This document shows positions 1 to 11,225 of a stretch of DNA of 64,000 bases, in pieces (the first letter of the stretch is position 1; the number at the start of each line of letters is the position of its first letter). Source of the stretch: Cucumis sativus (Eukaryota > Streptophyta > Magnoliopsida > Cucurbitales > Cucurbitaceae). The translations under genes were made by a program, and so were the position numbers. Location of the stretch: the NCBI RefSeq assembly GCF_000004075.3, contig NC_026660.2, forward strand, positions 28,089,498 to 28,153,497. The letters are read 5' to 3'. Under the pieces are notes generated by a model. The model saw only the letters and a program-made list of their open reading frames with translations, did no database searches and was not told the origin of the DNA.

Positions 1-1877
1 GTACTAATTTTCATATTCATACCTATTTTGACTCGTTTTTAGAATTTCTATTTCTCATTCTACTATTGAATATTTTAATGCAGCACAATATCTTTCATTG
101 CTTTAACACAAGAGTGATGCATCCCATCCACCAGCAAACCTAAAAAAGAAAGAAACAAATCACAGAAAGAGCTTGATGTACGTTTTAATTTGTTTGTTAA
201 ACAATCATATAGTTATAAAATATTACAACAGACTAATATTTAATTAGGGTGGAAAAGAGAGGTCATAAACATGGAGTCCAATTCTAGAATTCTTATTTAT
301 TTCTTTGAATATTTCAAGTGTAGAAAATATTGACCACACGAGTGATGATTTCTTTTTTCTTTTAATATTTAAGATTTTCTTTACTTGATTCTTGTACAAT
401 CATTAGTCCACTTTACAACCATTTTTTTCTAAGTCAACACTTCCATTTAATGGATGCAATTCTACTTCCTCAATCATCAATATTTGATGTAGATACGTTT
501 CAAAATGTTGATGTCAATAAAAACATCGTAGTGACAGTTTTATTAAAATGTATTGTAGTCAAATCTACACGATATACCAAATCATTACTTTTTGTAACTT
601 GATAATTTTGTTTATCTAAGTAGACATAATTTTTTTTTGGTTGTATTAGTTTCAACATTTATTTCCATTTCTTACTCATTTTAATGTCCATATGATATTC
701 TTTAATGTTTTTAATGCACGAGTGAAAGATTTCAACAAGTTAGAAGTTCAAACGTAAACGTTCTAATTACGAGTAGAAACAAAACGAAAAAGATAGATTG
801 TGGACATATATTATTATATTAATTAGTTGGTGTGGAATTGGTAGGCATAGATAGACATGGATTCCAATTCTAGAGTTGTTTTCTTCCTTTGAATATATCA
901 AATCCAGAAAATGTAGACACCACGAGTGATGATCTCTCTTTTTTTCTTTTTTCTTTTTTTATTGTGTAGGATTTTCTTTAAAATCTTACCTTCCAGATTA
1001 GTCCACTTTGTAAGGATTTGTTTCTAAGTCATAGACTTTGATTAAAATATACAATTCTAATATTTGTCATGAAGTGCTTCCAAGATTTAAAATATATCAA
1101 ATATATACATCTCATGTGTCGATGTAGAATTTGTGAAAACGTAAAAATGTTGATGAAAATATCATGTTGACAAAAAATTAATACCATGAATATGAGACGT
1201 CCATAGTTAGTTTAAGTTAATTATATTAACTCTAGTGCTAGATATGAGGCATTGATAGATATGAGGCATTGATAGAAGAGTTTAGATTAGTGGATAGGTT
1301 GTTAAGTTATTAATTTAAGAATACAAAAGTAAAAGAAAAATGAGAGTAGATTGCAAAATTGGTGAAAATATTAACCAATTATAGAAAATCGAAGTTGATA
1401 GAAGTCTACTATTTTGGTTCATTGTGTTATATTATTTGAGAATGAAAAACAAAAGAAATTAGTGAAATAAATCCTAACTGTTTTTGATATTGAAACTTTG
1501 ATTCCGTTGAATAATATTGGAGTGGAAGATTGTATGTTGGATCTTTGGATAAGCTAACAAGATAGCAGTTTGAGTATTGTAGTATAGAAGAAGATTTAAA
1601 CCCACAAATTAGATATCATCTATGTTTGTGTTGGCCAATTTAGATTGGCAACATGAACATAGCTCCAATGTTCATCACTTGGAAGAAGAATTTATACAGA
1701 ATGATAAGTTGTTTCTTGATTCAAAATCAAAATTCACAGCCAAATTTGATAATAATACAGTATATTTAGTATGTAAAATCCAATAACGGAGTTAAGTTCA
1801 CGAATGTACATAAACCGATTTTGATGGATAGCCGGAATTCAATTCATGAGATGAGGAAATCACAATGCGATCAGATT
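1..1877. other. Intergenic, AT-rich
   Basis: Apart from the diverged 180-base direct repeat and a small doublet AGATATGAGGCATTGAT at about 1240-1275, no gene or RNA is recognised. Confidence 0.6.
265..1035 (+). repeat. Diverged direct duplication, about 180 bases, two copies
   Basis: 265-450 and 850-1035 share, in order, ATGGA(G/T)TCCAATTCTAGA, TTTGAATAT(T/A)TCAA, CACGAGTGATGAT, GATTTTCTTTA and ATTAGTCCACTTT. The copies are about 585 bases apart and clearly diverged. No gene lies in either copy. Confidence 0.7.
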
Positions 1878-2801
1878 TCACTCAGTTATGATATTCAGAA
1901 GAGATACTCTGGTATGAATCAATTCCCTGAACAATCCTTCTGTTCCTCGTTCGATTCTTTCGATGCTTGAATCTAACCCCATCAATCTCTCTCGAACAAT
2001 TCCCTCAATTTTCTCCTTCGCTTCTGTATCTCTACTCGATGATCCAAATCGTAATTCCTCCATCGCTATCTCCAGATTCTCCAACTCGTTCATTCTCTCC
2101 GTCTGATTGTTCCGGCTTATCGCTCCCTTTTGGACAAGCCTCGACACCAACGTCCATCGGCTTGGTTTCGACCTCCACTGCACCGGCACGGCGAGGAACG
2201 ACAATAGCGAGTTGAAGATCGAGGAGGTGACAGAGCTTGCTTCTCTTAGCACCCTGATTACAGCCGCCGTTACTTCGTTTTCTAATTGAAGAGGAGGAGA
2301 GGCTCCGGTGGTGCAATCCATTTGTCTCAGTGATGCGAGTGATTTCTTCAAGCTTTCGTGTTTGATCCTCTTTCTTAAGCAGATATATGCAGCTATACTG
2401 TTTTCGATGCCTGAATCTTCGTATTTGCTTCGTCGGATCGCAGATTGGAGTTCTCTAATGCTTTCTTTTATCAGCAAAACAGTGTCTCTCGTGTTGTCGC
2501 AGATATCCAGGAATCTAACAGAATCATCCACCAATTCCTGTACCCAAATTTCACGTCGGTGTGAAGCTAGGGCTTGTTGGGCCAGTGGCAGGTTAAGAAC
2601 CTCGTTTATGCATCTGTAGAGCTCCACAAGGCCGGAGAGACTACTGCAAATGGCTTCAATGCTTGAGAAAGATGATGGATCCGAGGATCTAAGCTTGGCT
2701 AGTTCTTCCTCAACACGAATCGTGGATGGATGCGATCGAGCAGGTAAACTTATACATCGAGCCCTATAACGACTCCAAGGTGTTTGTGAAAATGTAACCA
2801 T
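1878..2801 (-). CDS. DUF241 family protein, copy 1
   Basis: Intronless gene for a 307-residue protein of the plant DUF241 family (PF03087); the molecular role of this family is not established. The start is the ATG at 2801; the frame stays open upstream but without another ATG in family context. The N-terminus carries the family hallmark, a basic stretch ending in CISLPARSHPST followed by VEEELAKL (about residues 15-35). The remainder is predicted helical and rich in Leu, Ser and charged residues, ending with ELIHTRVSLLNIITE, a tail shared with the next two genes. There is no signal peptide or membrane segment. A TATA-like CCTATATAAA lies about 80 bases upstream (2881-2889). It is first of three tandem paralogues in the same orientation. 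Family assignment is firm; function is unknown. Confidence 0.9.
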   Translation of the reverse strand: MVTFSQTPWSRYRARCISLPARSHPSTIRVEEELAKLRSSDPSSFSSIEAICSSLSGLVELYRCINEVLNLPLAQQALASHRREIWVQELVDDSVRFLDICDNTRDTVLLIKESIRELQSAIRRSKYEDSGIENSIAAYICLRKRIKHESLKKSLASLRQMDCTTGASPPLQLENEVTAAVIRVLREASSVTSSIFNSLLSFLAVPVQWRSKPSRWTLVSRLVQKGAISRNNQTERMNELENLEIAMEELRFGSSSRDTEAKEKIEGIVRERLMGLDSSIERIERGTEGLFRELIHTRVSLLNIITE

Positions 2802-2846
2802 GGCTATTCTGTTGTTGTGCTGGATAATGGGTGTTAGTGGGGGCAA

Positions 2847-5368
2847 CTTATAGATGAAATCCTTAAATTCCCATCACAGATTTATATAGGTAGTAGAGTC
2901 AATGGAAAAAAAAAAAGGAACTTTTTTAGGGATTTTCAGAATTGAACATGTGAAGGCAGCCAAAGATTAATCAATGATGTGGGTTATGAAGTCACATCTT
3001 TTGCCGGCTAAAAAGTAATATTAAATTGGTATCATTCAGTCTCCATATTAAATGGAACCTGAATTTGTTTTTATCCGGTTGCGGGATAAGTGGCTTGTCA
3101 TTCCCTTATTTCCATTCCCCGTATCTCCACCGCCATCACCGCCTACTCACGTTTATCCATGGTTGAAAGTTGAATCTAAGTTCATTGGCGTTGGAAATAG
3201 GTAGCCATTAAACTAAACCTGACCATCCCCCATGGACAATGGACCTGATTTTGTCTAGAACCAGCCGTCTTTCTCCTTCTGTTTCTTTATTGTTTTATTC
3301 ACGTTTTATAGAAGAACTTCTAGGCTGCTTCAATGGAGTAAAAGATTCATCAAAGTTGATGTATAATTGACCTTGAATAAGCTCTCAAACTTCTAGAACT
3401 TTAAAGTAACTAGTCTTCACGGGGTCTTGTTTTAAATTGTATTAGGGGTAGATTTTGGTGGTGAAATGGATTAAGGTTTTAAATCTTTTCAAGGATTGAG
3501 AGGGATTAGGAGTGGAGCCCTGATGAGATGGCTTGGCTGTGCTTTAAATGAGTAGAAGCATGAGTTATCAATCAAATCCTCTTTCGAATGGCAGCTGGTG
3601 ATCAAAGACAACTTATCATGCAAATGATAGGAGATAAGAGCATTTGGTGGCTAGTCATTAGAGGGCTCTACTATTATGCCATTTCAATTAGTGGTTGAAT
3701 ATGGAAATGCCGATCAGATTAGATAGATAACTAGGGATGGCCTCAAATTTAGTCCTTTCTTAGTCACACCATTCGTGTTATTTAATTATATGATTTATTT
3801 GTATTTTGCTTTAAACTAATTCACATGTCTTGTCGAAACTTTGAGTAATTATAAAATTTATTTTTTCTATTTAACAGTTGGGCTACATTTTCGTCTAAAT
3901 ATCCATTTGGTGATATTGATAGAACTACATTACAAGATAAATAAAAGCATTCGAAGTACTTGGACGTTCCGTCTAAAGACTACTCTCAAATCCCAATTCA
4001 TTCTCTAAAGTATTGCTTTACTTTCCTTATTTTCTTAAACTTCTGTTTATAATAAGATTTCATAACAAACTCCCCTAGATAATTAGTAATGTATTCTTAT
4101 ATTAGAAATGTTCCAAGTCCCAATGTACTGACTCATTGAACTTGTTAAACTTTTTTGTGCAAACGTGTGGGAAGCTGCTTCATTATGACTCTACTAGTCT
4201 CTTTTTCCATTAAGACTCTTACTCATCCCCTCTACTTTAATTTTATTACGCCAATGCAACCTTGTGAGAAGCTGCCTTAATGGAGCTTCTTTTTGGGGGG
4301 TTTAAATTTCAGTTGTAGGTTTAATGAAACTACTGTTCATGATAGAGGAGGAGAAAGAAGTATCGTAAACAGAGAATTCCTCTTGGCCGGTATCAAGAAA
4401 TTGACTTATTAAGATTACATGGAAGAGAGCCACTTGGAATGGGCAGATGAGGAATCTGGTTGGGTTGGTTGAGTTGGGATAGAGGCACAAGGCCCATTTA
4501 AATTGTTTGCTATCTGGACGGCAAAAGCCCATTGGCAGATCGAGTTAGAAAGCTGGCTAGATTTCACCAACCAACCCTCCATTCTTCACTTGATTATTGG
4601 AATGTTTGGTCAAATCCTATTGTATGCAAGAGAAAATTAGGTGAAGGTGAAAATACAAATCTATTCCCCTAAACTTCACCTATTTTCTTCAGGAAGTAGA
4701 TATGTCTTAACCATGAGCCATCGTTCCAATTTAGCATGATGGAACATTGAAATGGAAGGTTAACCTCAAGTCTCATATGGATCCGAACACAGAAGATTTA
4801 AGAAAACACCCAAGATGATTATATTGCAATAATAAAAAAAACCACAAAATTAATAACCTTTTACTATGTCTTTCGTATAATCCAACCCACTACGGACCTC
4901 CTCCCATTTGTAATCCAACCATCTCTAGTTTACCACTATACATTTACTGATCTTATTGCTATGTTCAAGAATCATCTACTAGTATCCTTGCAGCAACCAC
5001 ATCTTTCGACCTTCGGGGTTCCTACTTTGGGTAAATCTTAGATGAAATGAAGTTTCAACATTTAGATTTAGATGTGATTTCATACGATATGATGTATAAT
5101 GTAATGAGTTCAACTTTATTCGTCGAACCTTTACGTGGATGGCGATTTCATATAAAGACACAAAGGGAATAATGGATCGAACAAGCAAGTAATTTCATCA
5201 TTTTCAAAGACTTAACTATTATTCTTGTTTAGATCAAGAACAAATAGAATACAAATCGTATTATGTACATGAAACTCGAGCTAAATATCCCAATGGCGGA
5301 TCCCTAAAAGTTGGATGCCTTTACAGGATTCAGGGCGTCAAAATTGGCTATGGAAATAGAATACAAGC
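2847..5368. other. Intergenic between DUF241 copies 1 and 2
   Basis: Contains the DUF241 copy 1 promoter (TATA-like 2881-2889) and otherwise nothing recognisable; short open frames here (for example 4302-4532) look random. Confidence 0.6.
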
Positions 5369-6235
5369 CTATTGAGAGATTATGTTCAACATAGATGCTC
5401 TTGTTTTGATCAATCTCCTGAACACACCATCCAAGCCACTCTCAATTTCTTGTGCTGCCATTTCCAAGCTCTCCAATCTTTTTTGAGCAATCTGCGACTT
5501 CTCAACCTCCATTTCTTGAACAACGGAGCTCAAAGCCACATCCACATTCTCAAATTCGTTCAATCCACTGTTTGATTCGCAGGCAATCGCCCCCTTGTGC
5601 ACCCACTTAGAAACCAGAGACCACCCTCGAGCTTTTGACTTCGTCAATGGCGTCAAGTACACCAACACGGATTCGAAGATTAAGTTGTTGGTCGAACAAG
5701 CTTGTCTTAACGCACCAATCACAGAGCTCAGGTGATGATCCGGATTTTCCATTGGGGTTGTGTTGAATTTCTCATTCATCTTCTTCATTGATGTTATTAA
5801 CTTTTTAGCTTCTTTTTTCATCCTTTTTCTGTAACAATTATAAGCAACGGTGGCAGTTTTAACGGCGGAGTCGCCTTTCCTCCTGCGAACAGCAGAATGA
5901 AGAGCCCCAACATGTTGTTGGGTTTCTAATGTCACCTCCTTTGCTAAGCTGCAAACATCCAAAAGCTTCATAGAACCATCCAACAACTCCTCCACAAACT
6001 GTTTATGTTGGGGACAAGACAAAACCTTCTGGGTAGACCCCATTTTGAGAAGCTCATCAATGGAGTCATACAAATCCTGTAATCCCAAAAGCCCACCACA
6101 AACAGAAGAAGAAGAAGAAGAAGTAGTAGAAGACACCCATGTCTTCACCTTCGCCAACTCCTCCTCAACCTTCAAAGTACTAGGATGTGATCTAGAAGGT
6201 AAGCTTATTGATCTCGCATGGTACTTGGTAGCCAT
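5369..6235 (-). CDS. DUF241 family protein, copy 2
   Basis: Intronless gene for a 288-residue DUF241 protein. The ATG at 6235 (MATKYHARSIS) is chosen because the codon nine bases further upstream is TTG, not ATG, and because the basic-SLPSRSHPST block then sits about 10 residues from the start, as in related proteins. It has the same architecture as copy 1: VEEELAKV after the conserved block, a serine run near residues 40-50, a helical body, and the C-terminal tail LIKTRASMLNIISQ. No targeting signal is seen. A TATA-like CCTATATATA is at 6321-6328, about 85 bases upstream. The three paralogues differ throughout, so the tandem duplication is old. Biochemical function is unknown. Confidence 0.9.
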   Translation of the reverse strand: MATKYHARSISLPSRSHPSTLKVEEELAKVKTWVSSTTSSSSSSVCGGLLGLQDLYDSIDELLKMGSTQKVLSCPQHKQFVEELLDGSMKLLDVCSLAKEVTLETQQHVGALHSAVRRRKGDSAVKTATVAYNCYRKRMKKEAKKLITSMKKMNEKFNTTPMENPDHHLSSVIGALRQACSTNNLIFESVLVYLTPLTKSKARGWSLVSKWVHKGAIACESNSGLNEFENVDVALSSVVQEMEVEKSQIAQKRLESLEMAAQEIESGLDGVFRRLIKTRASMLNIISQ

Positions 6236-6619
6236 TATTGACAACCCTTATCTTCTTTCTCTCAACAAAAGCTAAAGTAGAAACTCTCTTTGCTGCTTCT
6301 GGATAGGTTTTACAAATGCATATATATAGGAACACATACACATACACATACACACATTATAGAGGCATTAAATGGTGGGGGCATTGATGATTTAGGGGTG
6401 TCACATGATTGTGCAGCATCGAATATGGACCAAATGATTTGGAGATGGAAGATTAGTTTAATGTGAAAAGAGAGTGAGGTGTCGTGTGATTTTGTGAAGA
6501 GAAGGTGTTTGTTAAAATGAGGAAGAGAAGAGTCATAGGGAAAGGATATTTTGGTGCCGCCACATAACCCACATTACCAACTTTTTAAACAAAAACTTCC
6601 TTTTTTATTAATACAAAAA

Positions 6620-6700
6620 AGGCTGAGTTTGCACACCTACCAAGACCAACGCCTAGCTGTGCTGTCTCTATGCGCACATAATTGGGAGCAAACTTAGCCT
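6620..6700. repeat. Short inverted repeat (possible hairpin)
   Basis: AGGCTGAGTTTGC at 6620-6632 pairs with GCAAACTTAGCCT at 6688-6700 (12 of 13 positions), flanking a 55-base centre of higher GC content than the AT-rich surroundings. It could be a tiny MITE remnant or a hairpin RNA; there is no further evidence. Confidence 0.4.
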
Positions 6701-8618
6701 CTTCTTTTCTTTTTCCAAATTAAAAAATTCTTTTTTTTTTCATCATATTTCTTTCTTATTCTTATTACTTGCAATCTTGATTCTCTCGTTTTTCTTCATT
6801 CATTTTTATATTTCGATTTTAGTTGCTTCTAATTTTTGTATTTTTTCATAAAAAAATATTTATTTATGTTTTTGTACTTTCTTAAAAAATAATTTTGGTA
6901 GTGGAAAATCATCCTTTTATTTCTGAAAATTTAATTTAGTGTTTTATACCAAACAAAAAATTTATGGTTATATTTGTAAAATTTTTAGTAAAATATAATT
7001 ATTCTCCCTTTTGCATCAATTATTATCATTATTGTTGTTGTTATTATTATTATTTATTTTGTAACCTTGAATCTCTCACTTCAAAGGTATTATTAATTCA
7101 TTGGTATTGGTAAAAATCCCCTCTCCCCAAAAATAAGAAAAGAAAGAAATCGATTGGTTCATTGGGTGGCTGTGGAATTCGATAAAAAGTAAGCAGGTGA
7201 ATCCAATTCATTTTATAAACAATTTCTTTTATCCATTGGTTAACTCAATTAACTTAAAATAATCTCAACGTACAATTTTATATATGGTTCAAAACACCAA
7301 AAATAAAAATAAATATAAAAACTAAAAATAGGAATGAATGATATATAGGTTTATTATTTGTGTCAATAATGAGTGATTTCGTTTATTAAATTAGTGAGAA
7401 TGAGGTAATGGGAATCTTAGGATAAGGACAAAGTGAGATTTAAAAAATAGAAAATGGTAGAGGGTGAGAGTGTGTGTGTGGTGGTAGAATGGTAGCATTC
7501 TTAATGACCTCAATCAACTCCAGCCACGCGTCACCATTTGAAACTATCAACGTTCCTCTTTTTATTTTATTTTTCCTTTTTCCTTTTTTTTTTCTCTTTT
7601 GGTTAAAGATAAAAAAGGTTAGTGTACCCAACAACATGCATCAAGTAAAAAAGGCTGCTACATAATCTCTTCTAAATCTTACTTTTCATTTCTAATCTAT
7701 TTTTCAATTACAACATATCTTTATTTTAAAGATATGGGTTGAAGAGAAATTGCTTTGGTTTGGCTTTTTTTTATAAGTATTTTGGTCCAATTGTATGAAG
7801 AAATTTTTTTTGAACGACCCAATTATAAATGGTATGACAAGTGGCTATAGTTTACTCTAAAATAGTTTTTTTTAAATTTTTTTTGATGTTATGAATTTAG
7901 AATAGCTTCAAGTAACAAAGATTCCAATTTAATTATGTTATATGATTAAATCTTTGATTTAGTCACCTTGATGTATTTGGTTTGGTCTCTGTCAAAGTAA
8001 AACACTGTTTTGAATTTAATTTGTTTTTCTTATATGAAACTACGAACCAACATACTTAAACTCATATTTTGTTTGTGCACAGTTTGTGTTTTATCTCACA
8101 ATTCAAGTTCAACTTTATTTACTATTATCATTTGAGTTTTTCACCCAAGTTTGGTTGAGTAAATTGTTTATTTTTTTAAAAAAATTGATTGTGGATAAAT
8201 TAAATTTGATAAAAAGAAAAACAATTTGAATCAATAAAAAAAATAGTAGGAATGAGTGCTAAAATAATCGACATAAATTGTGAACTTCTCACTTTGTTAC
8301 CATCTTATTTCCAACGTTCATTTGATTTTTTTAAATATTTGATATTTTGTTGTGTAATTCCCGGTATCTCCTTTTGTTACAATGTGTCACATTCTTTTTT
8401 TACAATGTGTCACATTCAATGAATGAAAAAAAATCGTTACAAAAGATTTCATTAAAGATGTGTAGGAGTTTGTCCAAGGAATTATCCAATTTCAAATCCC
8501 AAAAGCAATTGTTTCTTATATAGTTTTTTTTCTTTAAATCCATTAATAAAGTTGGAATCAAATTACGTAAAAATGAGTTTGGTGTGTTAATTTTGGGATT
8601 GCAAATGGGAAAGAGGAG

Positions 8619-8720
8619 ACACGTGTCCAACAATAAGAGGACACGTGGTACAAAGTAGCAATTACGAGAAACTTGTGCACTATAAATAAATAAGAGTCCC
8701 ATAAGATAAGGACACGTGTA
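8619..8720 (+). promoter_or_regulatory. G-box/ABRE cluster with TATA box, no recognised gene
   Basis: Three CACGTG cores at 8620-8625, 8642-8647 and 8713-8718, each within a GACACGTG- or GGACACGTG-like setting, and a TATAAATAAA at 8681-8690. Such clusters typify ABA- or light-responsive promoters bound by bZIP or bHLH factors. No protein gene recognisable to me begins next to it on either strand. Confidence 0.5.
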
Positions 8721-9054
8721 AAATCTTAGCGTGCCAGAGTGGCAGATGTAGGTTGTGATAGTTCCAAGAGCCATTCATCACAAAGCATTTGATTTCTTAG
8801 ATCCAATATTATTATCTTATCCCAACTTTTTAATCTTGTTCATGACAAGTGTTTCTTTCCTATTAAATATGGCATTAATACTCATAATAATTATATTGGA
8901 AAAAGCTACAAAAAGAATTATAAAAATAAAGAAAAAGAAAAAGGAGACTTAAATTCATTTCAGAAAGAAAAAAAGAGTATTTGAATTATAAATTGAAGAT
9001 AACGTAACTAAGTAATCAAATTAAGTACTTCATGATTGATCTATTTTATGTAAA

Positions 9055-9070
9055 ACACACACACACACAC
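9055..9070. repeat. (AC)8 microsatellite
   Basis: Eight perfect AC units; a (TA)9 run follows at 9173-9190. Confidence 0.9.
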
Positions 9071-10295
9071 AATTGCTTTCAAATTGTATTAATTATTTTA
9101 ATTTCATAAAATTAGATCCATTAACTTATACTAATGTTTTAAAATTTTCTCTCTTTACTAATTCTAATATTTTATATATATATATATATAAATTAATTGG
9201 TTTTAATAAAATTAAGTTTGCATCAAGTTGTGTTGAATAAATATATTAGGATGTTTTATATGATTATTCCTGATTTTGAAGATTGTATGACAATGACTTT
9301 ATTGATGTTTATGAATAGTAGTGTCTATCTATTGGTAGGTGATATTACGTCACTTCTTCATGGCTAGCATGTTACGAGTTTTTTAAAATTTTGATCAGTT
9401 AAACGATTGCGAGATCATTCATGCTAATGGTCTGTTTTCCTTCTCTCAAGTTGTTATTTTGTAAGAAATCAAGGTGAGTGATAAAAAAAAAACTCACAAA
9501 TACACACGTATGTATCTGTGTATTTTAAAAGAGCAAACTGTACCAACAAAGGTAGAGGAGAACCAAATTGAAATAACAATAGAAATTCTACTCCCCTCTT
9601 GAGAGAAAAAGAGAAAAGAAATAGACACAAAACAACTCCCAATTACTATGCCTTACGACTACTAGAGCTAAACGATGCACCAACCTATTCACAAAGAGCG
9701 AGCGCCAGGATGAAGATGGAACCTAACCAGGGAGAACCAAGGCTTTAATTAAAACAATTGATTAATATAGTGATTAAATAATTAACTTTACCAATGACAT
9801 AAATTTCATAAAAATCTAATTTTCTTGGTTTCTCTGAATCATTGGGAAAGGTGTATTTTGATGATATTATCAATTCTAAAATCGCAAATTTTACTTAATT
9901 ATCAAAAAAAAGAAAGAAAAAGAAAGTAAAGTTTCATCCAAATTTCAAAATATAAATTGCCAACCACGTAATTATCTTAAATTTACAGTTATAGAAAAAC
10001 AAACACTTATCTAAAAAAGTATTTAAAATTCAAGCTGTTCATTTGGTAACTATTTAGATAAAAACACTAATTTATTGATTTATTGATTCCTTTGTTTTGT
10101 AAATTTACATTTTAGTAAGAGTTCAAATTGTTTAGTTAGGAATTATGAAAAGCATAGTATAGTTATAGAATTTGGAATTTAGGTAGCAAAAACTATAATA
10201 TTAGAAGGAGTTTCATGGTATGAAAGAATGGGTAGTTATATTCATCTTAGATGAGATTGTCATTACAAAGTGACCAAAAATGTACAAGAATATTT

Positions 10296-11225
10296 TCAAT
10301 GAACCAACATGTTCAGAAAACACACTCTATGTTTAACTAAACATCTGAACATGCAATCTAATCCACTCTCTATTCCTTCAAAACTTGATGCCAATGTTCC
10401 AATCCTTCTTTGTGCAATTTGAACTTCAGCTTTGTTATCATTCCCACAAGTCCCTCTCCCTTGGCCAAGGAGAGAATTGAGAGCAATATCCACATTCTCC
10501 AACTCATTTACTGTCTTCTGTCCCTTCCCTGATCCAGATTTGATCACTGGCATCAATTGCGACACCAATGACCACCCTCTAGCGTTACCCTTCACTACCG
10601 GTGCCGATAGGAATGCTAGAAGCTCTCCAAATATAGAGATGCTGACGCTTCTTGCTTCTCTCAGCAGTTTGATTAGAGGCAACAAATCATGATTTTGTAT
10701 ATCCCATAATAAAAAGAAGTTTGTTGTTCTATCATTCTCCATTCGCTTCAGCACGCTGATGTAGTTTCCGATATCTTTCTTCGCCTTCCTTCGAAAGCTG
10801 AAGTAGGCACGGACATGGTTTTCGACGATTGAATTTGCACACTTTCGACGTAAAGCTGATTGAAGGGTTTGTATATTTTGTTTCATTGTAAGGATTATGT
10901 CTCTTGCTGAGCTGCAAGAGTCTATCAATACAACAGATTCATTTAAAGCCTCTTCCACAAGCTTCCCTTCCTTATAGTGAACAAGAGCCTGCTGGGTGGA
11001 AGAAGATTGAACAAGCTCCCCGACAGAGTTATACAACTCGGCTAGTCCAACCAATGCAGCTTGGATCTCCTCGAGCCCGAACGGTGTTGTTTTTGCATTG
11101 CAAGACGAAACTTGAAAGGATTTTAGGCTTTGTAACAACGGTTCTGGCTTGAGCTCCACCCTCGTAGGCAAACTAACCGACCTAACTGGTTGGTGGGCAC
11201 CGGTGAATATTGATTTGATCACCAT
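10296..11225 (-). CDS. DUF241 family protein, copy 3
   Basis: Intronless gene for a 309-residue DUF241 protein, the most divergent of the three. The N-terminal block reads RSVSLPTRVELKPE, so the usual SHPST part is replaced, and the long helical body ends in LVKHRVCFLNMLVH. Family features kept include GLAELYNSVGELVQ (around residue 60), the RRK-rich turn after about residue 125 and the ARGWSLVSQL motif (about residues 215-225), which the other two copies share as WSLVS. A CCATATAAAT TATA-like box lies about 75 bases upstream (11296-11305). The nearest gene is the PPR gene at 15.6 kb; a DUF241 gene beside a PPR gene is also what I remember from Arabidopsis chromosome 2. Confidence 0.88.
   Translation of the reverse strand: MVIKSIFTGAHQPVRSVSLPTRVELKPEPLLQSLKSFQVSSCNAKTTPFGLEEIQAALVGLAELYNSVGELVQSSSTQQALVHYKEGKLVEEALNESVVLIDSCSSARDIILTMKQNIQTLQSALRRKCANSIVENHVRAYFSFRRKAKKDIGNYISVLKRMENDRTTNFFLLWDIQNHDLLPLIKLLREARSVSISIFGELLAFLSAPVVKGNARGWSLVSQLMPVIKSGSGKGQKTVNELENVDIALNSLLGQGRGTCGNDNKAEVQIAQRRIGTLASSFEGIESGLDCMFRCLVKHRVCFLNMLVH

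Larger units (their letters stand above)
6245..10295. other. Intergenic between DUF241 copies 2 and 3
   Basis: Holds the copy 2 core promoter, the inverted repeat at 6620-6700, the G-box/TATA cluster at 8619-8720 and two microsatellites. No protein gene is recognised. Confidence 0.55.

Noticed and set aside
2308-2619. 103-codon open frame on the plus strand
   Set aside because: It lies antisense within DUF241 copy 1 and has no recognisable family; a shadow of the real gene.
4302-4532. 76-codon open frame between DUF241 copies
   Set aside because: No family, no promoter signals, and low-complexity neighbours; likely chance.
8400-8774. 124-codon open frame on the minus strand
   Set aside because: Composition is that of random AT-rich DNA, there is no recognised domain, and it runs across the G-box/TATA cluster.
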